Both the position numbers and the translations under genes were made by a program. Below, in pieces: positions 34,200 to 42,395 of a stretch of DNA of 64,000 nt. Each line of letters begins with the position of its first letter. Position 1 is the stretch's first letter. The DNA comes from Peterkaempfera podocarpi (lineage in GTDB: Bacteria; Actinomycetota; Actinomycetes; Streptomycetales; Streptomycetaceae): positions 4,030,001 to 4,094,000 of the forward strand of contig NZ_CP162102.1 of the NCBI RefSeq assembly GCF_042466665.1, written 5' to 3'. Below the pieces are notes generated by a model. It was not told the origin of the DNA. It searched no databases and saw only the letters and a program-made list of their open reading frames with translations.

Positions 34200-34225
34200 G
34201 ACCGCACCGGAGAGAGGGAGGGGAC

Positions 34226-35839
34226 ATGGCAGAGCGGCGCTTCCAGCTGTACGACACGACCCTGCGCGACGGAACGCAGCAGGAGGGCATGGTGCTGACG
34301 GTCGAGGACAAGCTCGCCGTCGCGCGCAGGCTGGATGCCTTCGGGGTCGGCTTCATCGAGGGCGGGTGGCCGGGGGCGGTCCCCCGCGACACCGAGTTCT
34401 TCCGCCGTGCCCGTACCGAACTCGACCTGCGATCGGCGCAGTTGGCCGCCTTCGGCGCCACCCGCAAACCGGGGGCGCTGGTCTCCGTCGACCCCCAGGT
34501 ACGGGCGCTGCTGGCGGCGGACACCCCTGTGGTGACCCTGGTCGCCAAGAGCCACCCCCGCCATGTGGAGCTCGCCCTGCGCACCACCCTCGCGGAGAAC
34601 CTCGCCATGATCGGCAGCACGGTACGGCACCTGGTGCACGCCGGCCGGCGGGTCTTCGTCGACGCAGAGCACTACTTCGACGGCTACCGGCTCAACCGGG
34701 AGTACGCCCTGGAGGTGGTGCGGACCGCCGCCGAGGCCGGTGCCGAGACGGTCGTGCTCTGCGACACCAACGGCGGCTCGCTGCCCGACGAGGTACGGGC
34801 TGTGGTCGGCGACACACTGCAGTCCACCGGCATCGCGCTGGGCATCCACTGCCATGACGACACCGGCTGCGCCGTCGCCAACACCCTGGCTGCCGTGGAC
34901 GCGGGCGCCGACCATGTGCAGGGCACCGCGCACGGCTACGGCGAGCGGTGCGGCAACGCCAACCTCTTCACCGTGACCGCCAACCTGGTCCTCAAGCGCG
35001 GTATCGAGGCGGTCCCGGTGGAGCGGCTGCGCGAGGCGGCCGGGCTCGGCCGGGCGATCGGCGAGCTGACCGGGGTGCCGGGCCACCCGGCCGCCCCGTA
35101 CGTCGGCGCGACCGCCTTTGTGCACAAGGCCGGGCTGCACGCCTCGGCGCTGCGGGTCGACCCCGACCTCTATCAGCACACCAGACCGGAGCTGGTCGGC
35201 AACGAGATGCGCACCCTGGTCTCGGACCTGGGCGGACGTTCCTCCATCGAGCTCAAGGCCCGTTCCCTGGGCTACCCGGTCACCGCGGGCTCCAACGAGG
35301 TGGCGCGCACCGCGGCCCGGGTCAAGGAGCTGGAGAACCTCGGCTACGCCTTCGAGTCCGCCGACGCCTCCTTCGAGCTGCTGCTGCGCGAGGAGCTGGC
35401 GGGCGGCAGCCTTGCGCGGCCCTTCGAGGTGGAGTCCTGGCGGGTGGGCGTCGACCGGCTGCCGCAGGGCGAGGTGCGCACCGAGGCCTCGGTGCGGCTG
35501 CGGGTGGACGGCATCCCGCTGATCGCCTCCGGCGAGGGCAACGGCCCGGTCAACGCCCTGGACCGGGCCCTGCACAAGGCACTCGACCCGCGCTTCCCCG
35601 AGCTGGCCGGCCTGGAACTGGTGGACTACCAGGTGCGGGTGCTCAACGCCGAGGCCGGCAGCGAGGCCGCGGCCCGGGTGCTGATCTCCTACCGGCACGG
35701 CGGCCGCTGCTGGGCCACCGTCGGTGTCGACGAGAACATGGTCGCCGCCTCCTGGCGGGCACTGCTGGACGCGGTCCACTTCGTGCTGCTGGGCAGAGAG
35801 GGCACCGAGCGGCTGGCCCCCGTCGCCGCGGCGAGCTGA
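34226..35839 (+). CDS. Citramalate synthase-like (LeuA/CimA family) acyltransferase
   Basis: A 537-residue HMGL-family enzyme. YDTTLRDGTQQEGMVL is the N-terminal metal and acyl-acceptor motif, LCDTNGGSLPDEV follows, GIHCHDDTGCAVANTLAAVDAGADHVQGTAHGYGERCGNANL holds the metal-binding HxH region, and a C-terminal LeuA-type regulatory domain covers about 390-530. The length and D-T-N-G motif fit citramalate synthase, which joins pyruvate and acetyl-CoA toward 2-oxobutyrate and hence isoleucine or 2-methylbutyryl units. A cluster copy suggests a dedicated supply of a branched or C4 precursor. Isopropylmalate or homocitrate synthase activity remains possible. Confidence 0.85.
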   Translation: MAERRFQLYDTTLRDGTQQEGMVLTVEDKLAVARRLDAFGVGFIEGGWPGAVPRDTEFFRRARTELDLRSAQLAAFGATRKPGALVSVDPQVRALLAADTPVVTLVAKSHPRHVELALRTTLAENLAMIGSTVRHLVHAGRRVFVDAEHYFDGYRLNREYALEVVRTAAEAGAETVVLCDTNGGSLPDEVRAVVGDTLQSTGIALGIHCHDDTGCAVANTLAAVDAGADHVQGTAHGYGERCGNANLFTVTANLVLKRGIEAVPVERLREAAGLGRAIGELTGVPGHPAAPYVGATAFVHKAGLHASALRVDPDLYQHTRPELVGNEMRTLVSDLGGRSSIELKARSLGYPVTAGSNEVARTAARVKELENLGYAFESADASFELLLREELAGGSLARPFEVESWRVGVDRLPQGEVRTEASVRLRVDGIPLIASGEGNGPVNALDRALHKALDPRFPELAGLELVDYQVRVLNAEAGSEAAARVLISYRHGGRCWATVGVDENMVAASWRALLDAVHFVLLGREGTERLAPVAAAS

Positions 35840-35902
35840 GCGGCGGCCCCGCCGGGGACGTCCCGGCGACCACGCCCCATCACTATCCATCCGGGAGTTG
35901 CT

Positions 35903-36931
35903 GTGCGAGTGGAGGACATCTTCATCCGGGGGACCGCGATATGCCTTCCCTCCTCACTGCTGGTCGCCGACGCCGTCGCCTCCGGTGCCTGCCCGCCCCG
36001 GCTGGCCGCCGCCACCGACATGGTCTCGGTCGCCTGGTCGCCCGACCAGTCGGCCGCCGAGATGGCCGCCGACGCGGCCCGTACGGTGCTGGAGCGGGCC
36101 GGTTCCGCCCCCGAGGACCTCGATCTGATCCTGCATGCCGACACCTACCACCAGGGTCAGGACCTGTGGCCCGTGGCCTCGTACATCCAGCGCGAGGCCG
36201 GCGGCGGCAGCTGCCCCGCGCTGGAGATCCGCCAGATGTCCAACGGCGGACTGGCCGCGCTGGACCTGGCCGCCGCCTATCTCACCGCCGACCGCAACCG
36301 CTGCGACGCCCTGCTGACCACCGCCGACCGCTTCTGCGCGCCCGGCATCGACCGCTGGCGCACCGACCCGGGCACTCCCTATGCCGACGGCGCCACCGCG
36401 CTGGTGCTCTCCCGCCGGGGCGGTTTCGCCCGGCTGCGGTCGCTGGCCGTGCTCGCCGACGCCGAGCTGGAGCCGCTGCACCGCGGCCGGGAGCCGTTCA
36501 GTCCGGCGCCGTTCACCCATCGCATCCCGGTGGACTTCGAAGAGGCCAAGAAGGCGTTCATCGGCGAGATGGGCATGTCGTTCGCCGTCTCCCGGGCGCA
36601 CTCCGGCCAGCAGACGGTGCTGAAGCAGGCGCTGTCGGACGCCGACATGGAGCTCGCCGAGGCCGACTGGGTGCTGCTGCCCCACTTCGGCCGGCGGCGC
36701 CTCCAGGCCATCTACTACAAGCCGTTCGGCATCGATCCCCAGCGCACCACCTGGGACTGGAGCCGGACGGTGGGCCATCTGGGCGCCGGGGACCAGTTCG
36801 CCGGCCTGGACCGGCTGGCCGTGTCCGGGGCGGCGAAACCCGGCGACCGCATCGTGCTGGTGGGCGTCGGGGCCGGCTACAGCTGGGGCGCCGCCGTGGT
36901 GGAGATCCTGGAGCGGCCCGGCTGGGCCTGA
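35903..36931 (+). CDS. KASIII-like acyltransferase, Ser type
   Basis: A 342-residue paralogue of 24410-25450. The alignment block EIRQMSNGGLAALD places S113 where the other has C115. H261 is in LLPHFGRRRL and D297 in GHLGAGDQFAG, giving a Ser-His-Asp set like DpsC, a propionyl-starter enzyme with Ser. It is therefore unlikely to be a normal condensing enzyme; acyl transfer onto the ACP, KS or a hydroxyl is more likely. It follows the citramalate-synthase-like gene by 63 bp. The GTG start is preceded by GGGAG. Confidence 0.87.
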   Translation: MRVEDIFIRGTAICLPSSLLVADAVASGACPPRLAAATDMVSVAWSPDQSAAEMAADAARTVLERAGSAPEDLDLILHADTYHQGQDLWPVASYIQREAGGGSCPALEIRQMSNGGLAALDLAAAYLTADRNRCDALLTTADRFCAPGIDRWRTDPGTPYADGATALVLSRRGGFARLRSLAVLADAELEPLHRGREPFSPAPFTHRIPVDFEEAKKAFIGEMGMSFAVSRAHSGQQTVLKQALSDADMELAEADWVLLPHFGRRRLQAIYYKPFGIDPQRTTWDWSRTVGHLGAGDQFAGLDRLAVSGAAKPGDRIVLVGVGAGYSWGAAVVEILERPGWA

Positions 36932-36943
36932 CTGCAGCACCGC

Positions 36944-36975
36944 TCAAGTCGATCTCAAGTGACAGCTGACATCGT
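36944..36975 (+). promoter_or_regulatory. SARP box and -10 for 37023
   Basis: TCAAGTC (36944) and TCAAGTG (36955) are 11 bp apart; 8 nt later is CATCGT (36970-36975). The heptamers are identical in six of seven bases. Confidence 0.82.
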
Positions 36976-37022
36976 GAAGCAGCCGCACCCGCGTGCGGCG
37001 TGAACCGAAGGGAAGGTTCGCC

Positions 37023-38024
37023 GTGGCCGCAACGACCGCGACTGACAGGGACGTGACGACGGGCGTCCGCGTCACCGAGCACTCCATCACCGTCTCTGCG
37101 CAGCCTGCGGATGTCTTCGCGCTGGTCGCCGAGGTGTCCGGGTGGCCGCAGCTCTTCGGCCCCACCGTCCATGTGGAGGTGCTGGAGGAGCGCCCGCTGG
37201 ACGGCTGCCGCAGTGAGCAGCTGCTGCAGATCTGGGCGACCGCGGGCGGGCAGGCCCGGACCTGGACCTCGGCCCGCACCCTGGACGAAGGCGCCGGCCG
37301 CATCCGCTTCCGCCAGGTGGTCTCCGCTCCCCCCGTGCAGTCCATGGGCGGCGAGTGGATCGTCGAGCAGGACGGCGAAGGCACCCGAGTGACGCTGCTG
37401 CACCACTATCGCGCCATCGGCGACGACCCGGCCGCGGTGGAGCTGATCGAGCAGGCCGTCGACCGCAACAGCCGCGCCGAGCTGGCGGCGCTGAAGGCCG
37501 GTGCGGAGCTGGGCGCACTGCGGGGGGAGCTGATGTTCACCTTCAGCGACGCCCAGCAGATCGACGGCTCGGCCGAGGACGTCTTCGCCTTCCTGGACCG
37601 CGCAGACCTCTGGCCCGAGCGGCTGCCGCATGTGGCCCGGCTGGAGCTGGCGGAGGACGAGCCCGGCATCCAGCACATGGACATGGACACCCGCAGCCCC
37701 GACGGCTCCACCCACAACACGGTCTCGATCCGGGTGGTCTTCCGCGACCGCCGGACGATCGTCTACAAGCAGACCCGGGTACCCGCCGCGATGGCCGGGC
37801 ACACCGGCCGCTGGGTGATCGAGCCGGCCGAGGACGGCGCCGGGATCGTCGCCACCTCCTGGCACACCGTGGTCCTCGACCCCGAAGGCGTCCGCCGGAT
37901 GCTCGGCCCGCAGGCCACACTGGAGGAGGCACGGGCCCTGGTTCGCAAGGCCCTGGGCACCAACAGCTCGACCACCTTGCGCCATGCCAAGGAGTTCGCG
38001 GAGGAAGCACATGCCGGGACGTGA
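37023..38024 (+). CDS. Didomain aromatase/cyclase (ActVII-like SRPBCC)
   Basis: A 333-residue protein with two helix-grip domains: residues about 15-155 (EHSITVSAQPADVFALVAEVSGWPQLFGP) and about 165-325 (QQIDGSAEDVFAFLDRADLWPERLPHV). Didomain enzymes of this type aromatise the first ring of polyketides already reduced at C-9, so it pairs logically with the ketoreductase at 4128. The GTG start follows GGGAAGG. Its last 14 bases overlap the ABM gene. A reducing, ActVII-type first-ring cyclisation between C-7 and C-12 is inferred for this pathway. Confidence 0.92.
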   Translation: MAATTATDRDVTTGVRVTEHSITVSAQPADVFALVAEVSGWPQLFGPTVHVEVLEERPLDGCRSEQLLQIWATAGGQARTWTSARTLDEGAGRIRFRQVVSAPPVQSMGGEWIVEQDGEGTRVTLLHHYRAIGDDPAAVELIEQAVDRNSRAELAALKAGAELGALRGELMFTFSDAQQIDGSAEDVFAFLDRADLWPERLPHVARLELAEDEPGIQHMDMDTRSPDGSTHNTVSIRVVFRDRRTIVYKQTRVPAAMAGHTGRWVIEPAEDGAGIVATSWHTVVLDPEGVRRMLGPQATLEEARALVRKALGTNSSTTLRHAKEFAEEAHAGT

Positions 38025-38643
38025 TCTCAACGGTCCGCTCACAGTGATCAACCGCTTCACGGCCAAGGACGATTTCGAGGCCTTTGAGCGCGAGTTCCGC
38101 GAGCACTGCCAGTTCCTGCGCCGGCAGGCACACTTCGACTTCCTCGTCACGGTGCAGCTGGTGGACCAGCCTCAGGTGTATGTGCACCTGGCGCACTGGC
38201 AGAGCCTGCAGGGGTTTCTGCAGCTGGTGCATGAGGACGCCTTCCTCAAACACGTCCAGCGGCTGGGCACGATGGTGGAGGCCCATGCCGACCAGGCGCT
38301 CAGCGTCAACCGGGTGCTGCGGACCGAGGCCCTGCCGGGTGCGGCCAACGTCGTACTGACGCATGCCCAGGTGATCGGCGAACACCGGGAGTTCGAACGG
38401 CGCTTCCGCGACACCTCCGAGCACTTCGGGCAGCTCGGCGGCTTCGGCGGCAGCGATCTGCTGCGCTCGACGGTCAGCCCGACCAACTACCTCGGGGTCT
38501 CCTGGTGGTACGACACCGAGTCCTGCGACCGGGCGCTGGGCAGCGAGGGCTACCAGGAGCACCGGATCGGCATGGCCGGCACCGCCGATGTGGCCACCGA
38601 GCGCACCCGACTCATCGCCTACGAGCGCGCGATCACCGGCTGA
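38011..38643 (+). CDS. Antibiotic biosynthesis monooxygenase (ABM) family, two-domain
   Basis: A 210-residue protein made of two ABM-like ferredoxin-fold repeats. The first has INRFTAKDDFEAFEREFREH and VYVHLAHWQSLQGF, the second has LTHAQVIGEHREFERRFRDTSEHFG and LGVSWWYDTESCDRAL. ActVA-ORF6 of actinorhodin is a cofactor-free quinone-forming monooxygenase of this fold. Here the dimer may be fused into one chain. It probably oxidises a phenolic ring to a quinone, or acts as a cyclase-like partner. It overlaps the aromatase gene by 14 nt and is followed by a terminator. Confidence 0.85.
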   Translation: MPGRDLNGPLTVINRFTAKDDFEAFEREFREHCQFLRRQAHFDFLVTVQLVDQPQVYVHLAHWQSLQGFLQLVHEDAFLKHVQRLGTMVEAHADQALSVNRVLRTEALPGAANVVLTHAQVIGEHREFERRFRDTSEHFGQLGGFGGSDLLRSTVSPTNYLGVSWWYDTESCDRALGSEGYQEHRIGMAGTADVATERTRLIAYERAITG

Positions 38644-38662
38644 GCCGTCCGCTCCGGCGTGC

Positions 38663-38696
38663 GACGAGCCGAGGACCCCCTGGTCCTCGGCTCGTC
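38663..38696. terminator. Hairpin terminator, 15-bp perfect stem
   Basis: Arms 38663-38677 and 38682-38696 with a 4-nt loop lie 20 bp after the ABM gene. Confidence 0.8.
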
Positions 38697-38778
38697 CGCG
38701 TTCCGGGCCCGAGGGCGCTTCGAGCCCCTCGGCGCACCATGCAGTTAAGGCCACACATCCGTGCGGTTCCGGGCGCGG

Positions 38779-38810
38779 TCGAGTCCGCCTCCAGATCACG
38801 CTCCTACCGT
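38779..38810 (+). promoter_or_regulatory. SARP box and -10 for the 38876 operon
   Basis: TCGAGTC (38779) and TCCAGAT (38790) are 11 bp apart; 8 nt later is TACCGT (38805-38810). Confidence 0.82.
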
Positions 38811-38875
38811 CCGCGGAGACGAACAGGCCCGACCTCAAGGGCGTGGTGGCACTGACGGCATGCGAGGGGGAGGCA

Positions 38876-40615
38876 GTGAACGGCTACCGCAACTTCTCAG
38901 AGCTCATCCTGGCCAAGGCGGCTGAGCTGCCTGGCAGGGAGGCACTGGTCCTGCTGCCCGAGCACGACGGCCGAGCACAGCCGCAGGTGGTCTCCTACCG
39001 GGCTCTGGACGCCGCCGCCAAGCGGCTGGCGGGCTGGCTGCAGGACCGCGGGGCCGCGGGAGAGCGGGTTCTGGTGGTGCACGGCGACCGCAGGCTCTTC
39101 GCGGTCAGCTTCCTGGCCTGCCTGTACTCGGGCGCCATCGCCGTCCCCGCGGCACCGCCCGGCGGACGCGGGCACCACGCCGCGCGGATCGCTGGGATCG
39201 CCAGGGACGCGGCGCCCTGCCTGGCGCTGACCGACGCCGCGCTGGCGCCGGACCTGTCGCGGCTGCTGGCCGGACACGGCTACGGTCAGATCCCGTGTCT
39301 GGCCGCAGATGTGGTCCCGCCGTCGGCGCCCTGGCAGCAGCCCGCGCTGACCGGCGACTCGGTGGCCTTCCTCCAGTACACCTCGGGCTCCACCAGGGAG
39401 CCCAGGGGCGTGGTGGTGACCCATGGCAATCTGCTGGCCAACCAGCAGGCCATCACCGAGGCGCTGGGCACCGGGCCGCAGTCGCGGTTCGGCGGCTGGC
39501 TGCCCTTCCACCACGACATGGGCCTGGTGGGCCAGTTGCTGCATCCGCTGTGGCACGGGGCCACCTCGGTGCTGCTGTCGCCGGAGGCCTTCGTCCGGCG
39601 GCCGGTCCGCTGGCTGGAGGCGATCTCCCGCTACGGGCTGACGGTCAGCGGGGCCCCCGACTTCGCCTATGAGCTCTGCGTCCACCGCACCACGGACGAG
39701 CAGCTGGCCGGGCTCGACCTCTCCCGCTGGGAGCGTGCCGTCAGCGGCGGGGAGCCGGTGCGCGCGGAGACCTGGCAGGCCTTCGCCGAGCGGTTCGCCC
39801 CCGCGGGCCTCCGTCCCGGGGCGCTGACCGCCGCCTATGGTCTTGCCGAGGCGACCCTGCTGGTCAGCGGTGGAGTGAGCGAACCGCACGGGGCGGGGCG
39901 GGTGGTGGACAGCGCCGCACTGCAACGCCACGGGCTGCGCGAGAGCCGGCCGGGCCGCCCCGCCACCACCCTGGTGCCTGCCGGGCGGGCCGTCGGCGCG
40001 GAACTGCGGATCGTGGACCCGGAGACCCTGGTGGTGCGGCCGGACGGCGAGATCGGCGAGATCTGGGTCCGCGGCGGCAGCGTGGCGCACGGCTACTGGC
40101 GGCGGCCGGGGGAGTCGGTCCACACCTTCCGCGCCACCACGGCGGACGGTGAGAGCGGCTTTCTGCGCACCGGCGACCTGGGCGCGGTGCAGGACGGCGT
40201 CCTGCATGTGACCGGCCGGCTCAAGGACGTGATCGTGGTGGCCGGGCGCAACCTCTACCCGCAGGACCTGGAGCAGACCGTGCAGCGGGTCAGCGCGCTG
40301 TTCGGCTCGACCACCGCCTTCGCGGTGCCCGCCGGGCGCGAGCACGTGGTGGTGGTCCAGGAGCTGCGCGCCAGAAGCCGGTACGACGTGGACCTGCCGG
40401 GTCTGGCCACCGCGGTGGAGAGCTGCCTCTCCCAGGAGTTCGAGCTCCAGGCCGGTGCGGTGCTGCTGGTCCGCCCCGGCACGGTGCGCCGCACCACCAG
40501 CGGCAAGGTGGAGCGCTCGGCGATGCGCCGGCTGTTCCTGCGGGGCGAGCTGAAGCCGCTTCACCAGAAGGTCAGGCCGGAGATACAGCGAATGATCGCC
40601 GGGAGCCGTCGATGA
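38876..40615 (+). CDS. Fatty-acyl-AMP ligase (FAAL)
   Basis: A 579-residue adenylate-forming enzyme. FLQYTSGSTREPRGVVVTHGNL is the A3 motif, GWLPFHHDMGLVGQLLHPLW and AYGLAEATLLVS are FAAL-type motifs, and DVIVVAGRNLYPQDLEQTVQ matches the FAAL C-terminal hinge rather than acyl-CoA ligases. FAALs load a free carboxylic acid as acyl-AMP onto an ACP, which could be the ACP half of the fusion at 42396. The GTG start follows GGGGGAGG closely. First gene of the operon FAAL, dehydrogenase, ACP-AT, PPTase. Confidence 0.9.
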   Translation: MNGYRNFSELILAKAAELPGREALVLLPEHDGRAQPQVVSYRALDAAAKRLAGWLQDRGAAGERVLVVHGDRRLFAVSFLACLYSGAIAVPAAPPGGRGHHAARIAGIARDAAPCLALTDAALAPDLSRLLAGHGYGQIPCLAADVVPPSAPWQQPALTGDSVAFLQYTSGSTREPRGVVVTHGNLLANQQAITEALGTGPQSRFGGWLPFHHDMGLVGQLLHPLWHGATSVLLSPEAFVRRPVRWLEAISRYGLTVSGAPDFAYELCVHRTTDEQLAGLDLSRWERAVSGGEPVRAETWQAFAERFAPAGLRPGALTAAYGLAEATLLVSGGVSEPHGAGRVVDSAALQRHGLRESRPGRPATTLVPAGRAVGAELRIVDPETLVVRPDGEIGEIWVRGGSVAHGYWRRPGESVHTFRATTADGESGFLRTGDLGAVQDGVLHVTGRLKDVIVVAGRNLYPQDLEQTVQRVSALFGSTTAFAVPAGREHVVVVQELRARSRYDVDLPGLATAVESCLSQEFELQAGAVLLVRPGTVRRTTSGKVERSAMRRLFLRGELKPLHQKVRPEIQRMIAGSRR

Positions 40616-42339
40616 CACCACAGGACCGGATCGACCGGTTGGAGCAGGACTTCGGGCCGCTCCTCGCCGCCGAGAACCCGCTTGGCCAGCATGCGCTGCT
40701 CGCCGCCGACGCACGGGGCGAGGTGCTCGCCGAGGCCGAGCGGGTGCTCGACGCCTACGGGCTGAACGCCGAGTTCGTGCCCCCGGAGTTCGGCGGCCGG
40801 CTGTCCCGGATGGATGTGCTGGGCCGGGTGCTCCGGCCGGTCTTCCGCCGGGACGCCTCACTCGGCTTCGGATACGGCCTGAACTGCTTCTTCGCCGCCG
40901 TCCCGGTGTGGACCGGCGGCAACCGCGCCCAGCGGGAGCAGGCCGCCCGGATGCTGCTGGAGGGGCGGCGGATCGCCGTGGTGCGGCACGAGGTGGCGCA
41001 CGGCAACGCCTTTGTCCGCGACGAGTTCGAGGCCGCCCCGCACCCGGACGGCTACCTGCTGAACGGCAGCAAGGCGGTGATCGCCAACGCCGCCAGGGCG
41101 GCCGGGCTGGTGGTCTTCGCCCGCACCGGCGCCGAGGAGCGCGGGCGGGCGCACTCGGTGCTGCTGCTGGACCGGGCCGAGCTGCCGGCCGACCGGGTCG
41201 AGGACCTGGAGCGCCACACCACCAACGGGATGCGCAGTACCGAGTTCGGCGGCCTGCGGGTGCACGACTGCCCGGTCCCGCAGTCGGCCCTGGTGGGCGG
41301 GCTCGGCGACGGCTATGAGCTGTCGCTGCGGTCGTCGCTGGTGATCCGGGGGCTGATCCCGTCCATCGTGCTGGCCGGCGGGGACACCGCGCTGCGCACG
41401 GTGGCCAGGTTCGCCGCCCGGCCCCGGCCCGACGGCCGGTCCTCGCTGGATGTGCGGCATGTCCGGGACGTCCTCACCGGGGCCTTCCTGGATCTGCTGG
41501 TGAGCGACTGCCTGGCGCTGGTCGCCACCCGGGCGCTGCATCTGATTCCCAAGCAGATGAGTGCCTATGCGGCCACCGCCGCCTATCTGGCGCCCAAGCT
41601 GGTGGCGGAGTCGATGGACGAGATGTCCGCCGTACTGGGCCAGCAGAGCTTCGCCGAGGACGGCACCTACGGGATGTTCCAGAAGCATCTGCGGGACCTC
41701 CCGGTGACCTCGCTGGGCCATGCCGGCAGCGCGGGCCGCCAGGTGTCCATCCTGCCGCAGCTGCCGTTCTTCGCCCGGCACGCCTGGTTCGCCGATCCCG
41801 AGGCACCCGGGGAGCTGTTCCGGCTGCATGCGGAGCTGCCGCCGCTGGATCTGGCGGAGGCGGCGCTGCTGGGCGACGGGGACCCGCTGGCGGCGACCCT
41901 GGTGGCCTGCACGGATCTGCTGGAGGCCGCGGACGAAACGGACGACGACCATGCCGACCGGAGCGGCGGCTCCGCGCTGCGGTTCCTGGCGCGGGGGTTC
42001 ACCGTCGAACTGGACGAGCTGCGCAAGGTGTTCGTCGACATCGCACCCGACGACCGCCAGGCGCTGGTCAGTCCGCACTCCTTCGGCCTGGCCGACCGCT
42101 ATGCGCTCGTCCTGGCCGCGGCCGCCTGTCTGGGGGTGTGGCGGGAGCAGCGAGCGGAGGACGACCCGTTCCTGGCCGACCCGTCCTGGCCCACCGCGGC
42201 TCTCTACCGGCTGGGACGCCGCCTCGGCCTGGCCCTGCCGGACCGTCCCGCGGCGGCCGAGCAGCGGGTGCTCGCGGAGGTCCTGGCACGACTGCACGGC
42301 CGCCGCAGCTATGACCTCTACGGCTCTGCGCTGGCCTGA
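40612..42339 (+). CDS. Acyl-CoA dehydrogenase-family flavoprotein, long form
   Basis: A 575-residue protein. GRRIAVVRHEVAHGNAFVRDEFEAA and GYLLNGSKAVIANAARAAGLVVFARTG form the flavin-binding middle domain; LIPSIVLAGGDTALRTVARFA and SYGMFQKHLRDL-like segments belong to the C-terminal helical domain, which is extended by about 150 residues. It starts with a 4-nt ATGA overlap with the FAAL gene. FAAL plus dehydrogenase pairs desaturate ACP-bound acyl chains, so an alpha,beta-unsaturated acyl unit is inferred. The usual catalytic Glu could not be assigned by eye. Confidence 0.85.
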   Translation: MTPQDRIDRLEQDFGPLLAAENPLGQHALLAADARGEVLAEAERVLDAYGLNAEFVPPEFGGRLSRMDVLGRVLRPVFRRDASLGFGYGLNCFFAAVPVWTGGNRAQREQAARMLLEGRRIAVVRHEVAHGNAFVRDEFEAAPHPDGYLLNGSKAVIANAARAAGLVVFARTGAEERGRAHSVLLLDRAELPADRVEDLERHTTNGMRSTEFGGLRVHDCPVPQSALVGGLGDGYELSLRSSLVIRGLIPSIVLAGGDTALRTVARFAARPRPDGRSSLDVRHVRDVLTGAFLDLLVSDCLALVATRALHLIPKQMSAYAATAAYLAPKLVAESMDEMSAVLGQQSFAEDGTYGMFQKHLRDLPVTSLGHAGSAGRQVSILPQLPFFARHAWFADPEAPGELFRLHAELPPLDLAEAALLGDGDPLAATLVACTDLLEAADETDDDHADRSGGSALRFLARGFTVELDELRKVFVDIAPDDRQALVSPHSFGLADRYALVLAAAACLGVWREQRAEDDPFLADPSWPTAALYRLGRRLGLALPDRPAAAEQRVLAEVLARLHGRRSYDLYGSALA

Positions 42340-42395
42340 CGCGGGCCCCACCGCGCCCGGGCGGGCGCCCCGCACATCGACGAAGGAGCACAGCG

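Larger units (their letters stand above)
33566..34225. other. 660-bp divergent intergenic region with possible decayed minus-strand gene
   Basis: It holds the promoters for the P450 (33628-33659) and the citramalate-synthase-like gene (34157-34199). Between them no intact gene fits. The minus strand from an ATG at 34106 (MTASTDTQVAELEKTW) shows protein-like stretches that hop between frames, for example TVHGIPQWWIAGAGHTFSGA and GSVAEVFTVPLEAPAERVP. This could be a decayed gene, but no family is recognised. Confidence 0.35.

Noticed and set aside
34103..35890. A 595-codon minus-strand frame opposite the citramalate-synthase-like gene
   Set aside because: Antisense shadow; the plus strand carries clear family motifs and a ribosome site.
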